Made by a program: the position numbers and the translations under genes. From Firmicutes bacterium UBA3871 (GTDB lineage: Bacteria; Bacillota; Clostridia; Peptostreptococcales; Anaerovoracaceae), in contig DGGP01000038.1 of NCBI GenBank assembly GCA_002392265.1, forward strand, positions 1 to 19,274: 19,274 bases of DNA, in the 5' to 3' direction. The notes beneath the pieces were generated by a model that saw only the letters and a list, made by a program, of their open reading frames with translations, had not been told where the DNA came from and ran no database searches. Shown here piece after piece: positions 16,010 through 19,274 of the stretch (the stretch's first letter is position 1; the number at the start of each line of letters is the position of its first letter).

Positions 16010-18649
16010 ATGGACAAATTTAAAAACATACTTTCAGAGAATAAATTTATACTGCTGCTTGCAGCTTTTGTAACCGCAAAGTTCTTCATTTTCTATTCAA
16101 TGATGGGGGTGAACTCTTACTTTTCCATGGTCGTCCTAATCAGCGTGGGACTGACGGGAATCTTTTTCAGCATATTCGGACGGAAAAAGGGGCTTGCGGC
16201 ATTTCTTTATCTGCTGCTTTCGGGTCTGATGTTTGCGGATGTAACATATTACAGCTATTTCGGCAAATATCTTTCAGTGGCCATGGCAGGTGCAGCCGGT
16301 ATGGTCGGCACCATTACCGAATGTATAGAAGAGGTAATGCGTCCGGCAAATTTCTTGATGTTTGCGGATGCGTTAATAATCATAATCTTTATGATTGCAT
16401 CCCGCTGCGTACGCAGGTACAGAATTAACAGAGGATACATTTTGCCTCGCCCGGAGGAAATCAGAAAAGAAGCGGCAATCGTCGAGGCACTCGGCAGCTT
16501 CTTTGCGTGGTGCAGACGTGTTGATGCATTCTGCACGATGGTTTTTGACGCCGTTACTACACTGCCGCCGGAAAATCCTGCTCCGAAGCCGCCTGTTTCG
16601 GAAGAGGAGGCAGCAGCACGCCGCACAAGGCGTGACGGCAGGCGTCAGGTGATTGCGAGAATTATAGCATTTGCGCTTGTTGTGGATATAATCATTACGA
16701 CAGCAGGCTTTAGCGATTTTTCGCTTTCAATCAGAAATCAGGAGTTTTTCACTTATCATCTGCACGACCTGTTTTCGTCATTTGCGGATTCAGACGACGG
16801 AGACCTTACAGCGTTTGAGGATTCCTACAGGATGGAAAAGGACGGTCCTCTCTTTGGGGTTGCAAAGGGCAGAAACATTGTGTACATCCAGATCGAGTCC
16901 TTTATGGACTTTGTAATTGGCAGAGAATATAACGGCCAGGAGCTCACTCCGAATTTGAATGCCCTGATCAGCCGTGAAGATACGGTTTACTTCGATCATT
17001 TCTACCAGCAGGTGGGCAGCGGAAATACTTCGGACGCAGAGTTTGCAGCAAACAATTCCATTTACGGAACGGTGCTTTCATACACCTATGAGGTTTACGG
17101 CAGCAAGAACTATTTCAGGGGAATGCCTGTGCTGCTGGGCGACATGGGGTATGAGACTGCTGTTTTTCATGGATTTCAGGATAAAACCTACTGGTCCAGA
17201 GAAGCAGCCTATCCGAACCTCGGATTCGACAGATACTTCGGCGGACTTGTGCATGAAGGTGGCGGCGATTATGTACTGACGGACTGGATGGGCTGGGGAA
17301 TTCCGGACTCGGACTTCTTTGATCAGACGGCAACCCTGATGAAGGACAATCTGAAGGCGCCTTACTATGCTTTTGTGAACACGCTTTCTAATCATAATCC
17401 TTTCAAGATGCTTGATAAATATCGTTTTATTGAGGTCGAAAACGATTTAAAGGATACAACTGTGGGTAATTACCTGCAGAGCATTGCATATACCGACTAT
17501 TCCATAGGCGTTTTCCTCGAGAGATTAAAGGAGGAAGGCCTCTATGACAATACAATTTTCGTTATGTACGGCGACCATGCGGGACTTACCCACAGCGCAG
17601 ACATCGATGAGGGGATGTGCAAAATTCTGGGAACCGACCATTATCCCGACAGTGAGCTTTTAAATGTACCGTGTATAATTCATATCCCCGGCGCAGACCT
17701 GGGTGAAGAAAGGACCATATCAAAGGCCTGCGGCCAGCTCGATTTGCTGCCGACTCTGGCTTATCTGATGGGATGGGAAGACCTCGATACGATTTATTTC
17801 GGACATAATATGTTTGCACCGGGTGAAGGCTTTGTGGCAGAGCAGACCTTTGTAAAGAAGGGCAGCTTCATAAAGGGCAATATCATGTACGAAATTGCGC
17901 TCGACGGCATATTCGATCACGGCAGTGCATGGAATGTGGACACGCTCGAGCCTGTCTCCATCGAAGGCTTGTACGAGGATTACGAAAGATGCATGGCTCT
18001 GATAGGCTCATGCGAGTATCTGTTAAAGACCGATGCTCTGCGAGAAAAGTATCTGGGCATTACCACAGAGCAGCAGCATGCGGATTATCCGGATGCGGTT
18101 GCCGTAGCAGGATATCCGGACAGCAGCCTAGTTGGAAAAGGCAGCATAGAGGCGCTTGATGAGAGCTACAATGCGGGGCAGAGGCAGATTCTGCTTACGG
18201 TGGAATGGCAAAGTGATGAAAAGGGCAATCCTACGGGTATCTATACCATAGATGAGGATACGGGCATGCCGGTTCTCGACGAATATCAGATACTCGAGTG
18301 GTTCGGTGACCACGAGGATACGCAGCTTGCCTTCAGGCTTACAGGCGAGAGAATAAACAGCCTTGACAATGTGCGCCTGCTCTTTGGCAATATGGGCGAA
18401 GAGGGTAAAAAGCTCGGTAGAAAGATTTTATTCTATGCGGCTGAGACAGACGATGTAACGGGCCGCTATGATGTATTCCTCGATGTTTCGACCTGCAACG
18501 GAAATGCTTCGGATATAGAAACCTTTATAAAAACGAATGACATCTGGGCACTGATTATACATGAAGAGGATTTGGACGGACCGCTTGCCAAACTTCGGGC
18601 GCTCGGAATCAGAACATATATAATGCATCCGTCGGGAATTATGGATTAG
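16010..18649 (+). CDS. LTA-synthase-like membrane sulfatase-fold enzyme with extra degenerate GDPD-like C-terminal domain
   Basis: At 879 residues it is well above the roughly 650 of LtaS. Membrane segments are near 13-31, 38-57, 62-81, 114-131 and 216-236, as in LtaS, but the cytoplasmic loop before the last one is long (about 132-212), proline-rich and then arginine-rich. The extracellular phosphotransferase domain (about 285-640) keeps the LtaS residues: E296 (IQIESF), the nucleophile T340 (GSGNTSDAEF), WSREAAYPNLGFDRYFGG, and D522-H523 (YGDHAG). It should transfer glycerol-phosphate or a similar group from a lipid outside the membrane. Residues about 697-879 are not part of LtaS: GSIEALDESYNAG, EYQILEWFGDHEDTQLAFRL and LAKLRALGIRTYIM fit the pattern of a glycerophosphodiester phosphodiesterase barrel, yet the His and ExD catalytic positions are not conserved (A/G near 698-701; L728 and T730). 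Start at 16010 is fixed by TM1 beginning at residue 13. The enzyme class is firm, the tail assignment inference. Confidence 0.88.
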   Translation: MDKFKNILSENKFILLLAAFVTAKFFIFYSMMGVNSYFSMVVLISVGLTGIFFSIFGRKKGLAAFLYLLLSGLMFADVTYYSYFGKYLSVAMAGAAGMVGTITECIEEVMRPANFLMFADALIIIIFMIASRCVRRYRINRGYILPRPEEIRKEAAIVEALGSFFAWCRRVDAFCTMVFDAVTTLPPENPAPKPPVSEEEAAARRTRRDGRRQVIARIIAFALVVDIIITTAGFSDFSLSIRNQEFFTYHLHDLFSSFADSDDGDLTAFEDSYRMEKDGPLFGVAKGRNIVYIQIESFMDFVIGREYNGQELTPNLNALISREDTVYFDHFYQQVGSGNTSDAEFAANNSIYGTVLSYTYEVYGSKNYFRGMPVLLGDMGYETAVFHGFQDKTYWSREAAYPNLGFDRYFGGLVHEGGGDYVLTDWMGWGIPDSDFFDQTATLMKDNLKAPYYAFVNTLSNHNPFKMLDKYRFIEVENDLKDTTVGNYLQSIAYTDYSIGVFLERLKEEGLYDNTIFVMYGDHAGLTHSADIDEGMCKILGTDHYPDSELLNVPCIIHIPGADLGEERTISKACGQLDLLPTLAYLMGWEDLDTIYFGHNMFAPGEGFVAEQTFVKKGSFIKGNIMYEIALDGIFDHGSAWNVDTLEPVSIEGLYEDYERCMALIGSCEYLLKTDALREKYLGITTEQQHADYPDAVAVAGYPDSSLVGKGSIEALDESYNAGQRQILLTVEWQSDEKGNPTGIYTIDEDTGMPVLDEYQILEWFGDHEDTQLAFRLTGERINSLDNVRLLFGNMGEEGKKLGRKILFYAAETDDVTGRYDVFLDVSTCNGNASDIETFIKTNDIWALIIHEEDLDGPLAKLRALGIRTYIMHPSGIMD

Positions 18650-18662
18650 ATATTTAAGAAAT

Positions 18663-19274
18663 ATGGATTTAATAATCGTAACGGGCTTTACAGCCCTGGT
18701 ACTGATCAATTTAATATTTCTGGCGCTGCTGCTTAGCATGCGAAGCGAGCTTAACAGAAAAATCGAAGATGCGGGCAGGCACGAAGAGCAGCGCATGGAA
18801 AACCTGCGCAGGACCATTGACGAAGACCTCAGCAAAATAAACGAGGGCACGCGCAGAGATCTGGAGCTGATGCGCCAGACAGTCGACGAAAAACTGCAAA
18901 AGACATTAAATGAGAGATTCAATCAGTCGTTCAAGCTGGTTTCCGACAGGCTTGAAGAGGTATACAAGGGGCTCGGCGAGATGCAAAATCTTGCAGGGAG
19001 CGTGGGAGACCTTAAAAAGGTGCTTTCAAACGTCAAAACACGCGGTATCTTCGGGGAAATCCAGCTGGGCGCGATACTTGAGCAGATGCTGTCGCCTGAG
19101 CAGTATGACGAAAATGTCGCAGTGGTGCCGGGCTCTGCGGAAAGAGTCGAATATGCCGTAAGCATGCCCGGTGAAGGCGTGCAGCGCGTGTATCTGCCTA
19201 TTGACGCTAAGTTTCCCGCAGACTACTACTCACGGCTTGTCGAAGCTTATGACAGCGGCGACAGCGTGGAAATC
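18663..19274 (+). CDS. rmuC: RmuC-family DNA recombination protein, N-terminal part (runs off the window)
   Basis: ATG 18663 opens a frame that continues uninterrupted to the last base, with 204 residues visible. Residues about 2-23 form an N-terminal membrane helix (IIVTGFTALVLINLIFLALL), followed by a coiled coil (about 28-110, rich in E, R, K and L). Then come the RmuC signatures NVKTRGIFGEIQLGAILEQM (about 124-143), LSPEQYDENV and VYLPIDAKFPADYYSRL (about 180-196). The family has a nuclease-like core and limits inversion recombination at inverted repeats in E. coli; its biochemistry is poorly defined. It starts 13 bases after the LTA-synthase-like gene with only a weak AAGA before the ATG, so it is probably cotranscribed with that gene. 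The rest of the nuclease-like domain is outside the window. Confidence 0.92.
   Translation, partial: MDLIIVTGFTALVLINLIFLALLLSMRSELNRKIEDAGRHEEQRMENLRRTIDEDLSKINEGTRRDLELMRQTVDEKLQKTLNERFNQSFKLVSDRLEEVYKGLGEMQNLAGSVGDLKKVLSNVKTRGIFGEIQLGAILEQMLSPEQYDENVAVVPGSAERVEYAVSMPGEGVQRVYLPIDAKFPADYYSRLVEAYDSGDSVEI

Noticed and set aside
15828..16073. 81-codon plus-strand frame across the divergent promoter region
   Set aside because: It begins inside the antisense of the GH18 signal peptide and runs over both promoters and the start of the LTA-synthase-like gene; no ribosome site or motif.

Overview
The window looks like chromosomal DNA of a Gram-positive member of the Bacillota, most likely class Clostridia. 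This rests on FtsE/FtsX beside a secreted M23 peptidase with a coiled coil, a YerC/TrpR-type repressor, a lipoteichoic-acid-synthase-type enzyme, a GH18 protein with a copper-amine-oxidase-like stalk domain of the kind common in spore-formers, TTG starts with strong Shine-Dalgarno sites, and near-consensus sigma-A promoters. The species cannot be named from sequence alone. No rRNA, tRNA, CRISPR array, insertion sequence or phage gene was seen. The only repeat-type element is one perfect GC-rich palindrome, and no gap between genes exceeds about 131 bases.

Layout: (1) 1-910: the 3' end of a RuBisCO-like protein, then a CYTH-domain phosphohydrolase or cyclase. (2) 911-1821: a REP-like 22-bp palindrome, then an orphan MinD/ParA-fold protein whose P-loop has lost its lysines. 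(3) 1891-7666: a promoter and a tightly packed unit ftsE-ftsX-M23 peptidase-recJ-S41 protease, which links cell-wall hydrolase control at division to a DNA-repair exonuclease and an envelope protease. (4) 7663-8079: a near-perfect promoter overlapping the end of the protease gene, a yerC-type regulator and its terminator. (5) 8090-10654: an overlapping chain of an Sfp-type phosphopantetheinyl transferase, a COG1237-like metallo-beta-lactamase-fold hydrolase, recX and tcdA. (6) 10695-14271: a promoter, a very large chemoreceptor and a bidirectional terminator. (7) 14270-18649: a divergent pair of envelope genes sharing a 114-bp control region, with a GH18 protein on the minus strand and a large LTA-synthase-like protein on the plus strand. 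(8) 18663-19274: the start of rmuC, running off the window edge.

Most of the window is housekeeping envelope and DNA-maintenance biology. The most interesting items are the LTA-synthase-like enzyme, which carries an extra C-terminal domain that I read as a catalytically dead glycerophosphodiester phosphodiesterase fold and whose promoter predicts an almost leaderless mRNA; the chemoreceptor, with about nine HAMP-like repeats split by a PAS domain and a partly matching amino-acid-binding motif in its sensor; the lysine-less MinD-like protein; and the isolated REP-like palindrome.
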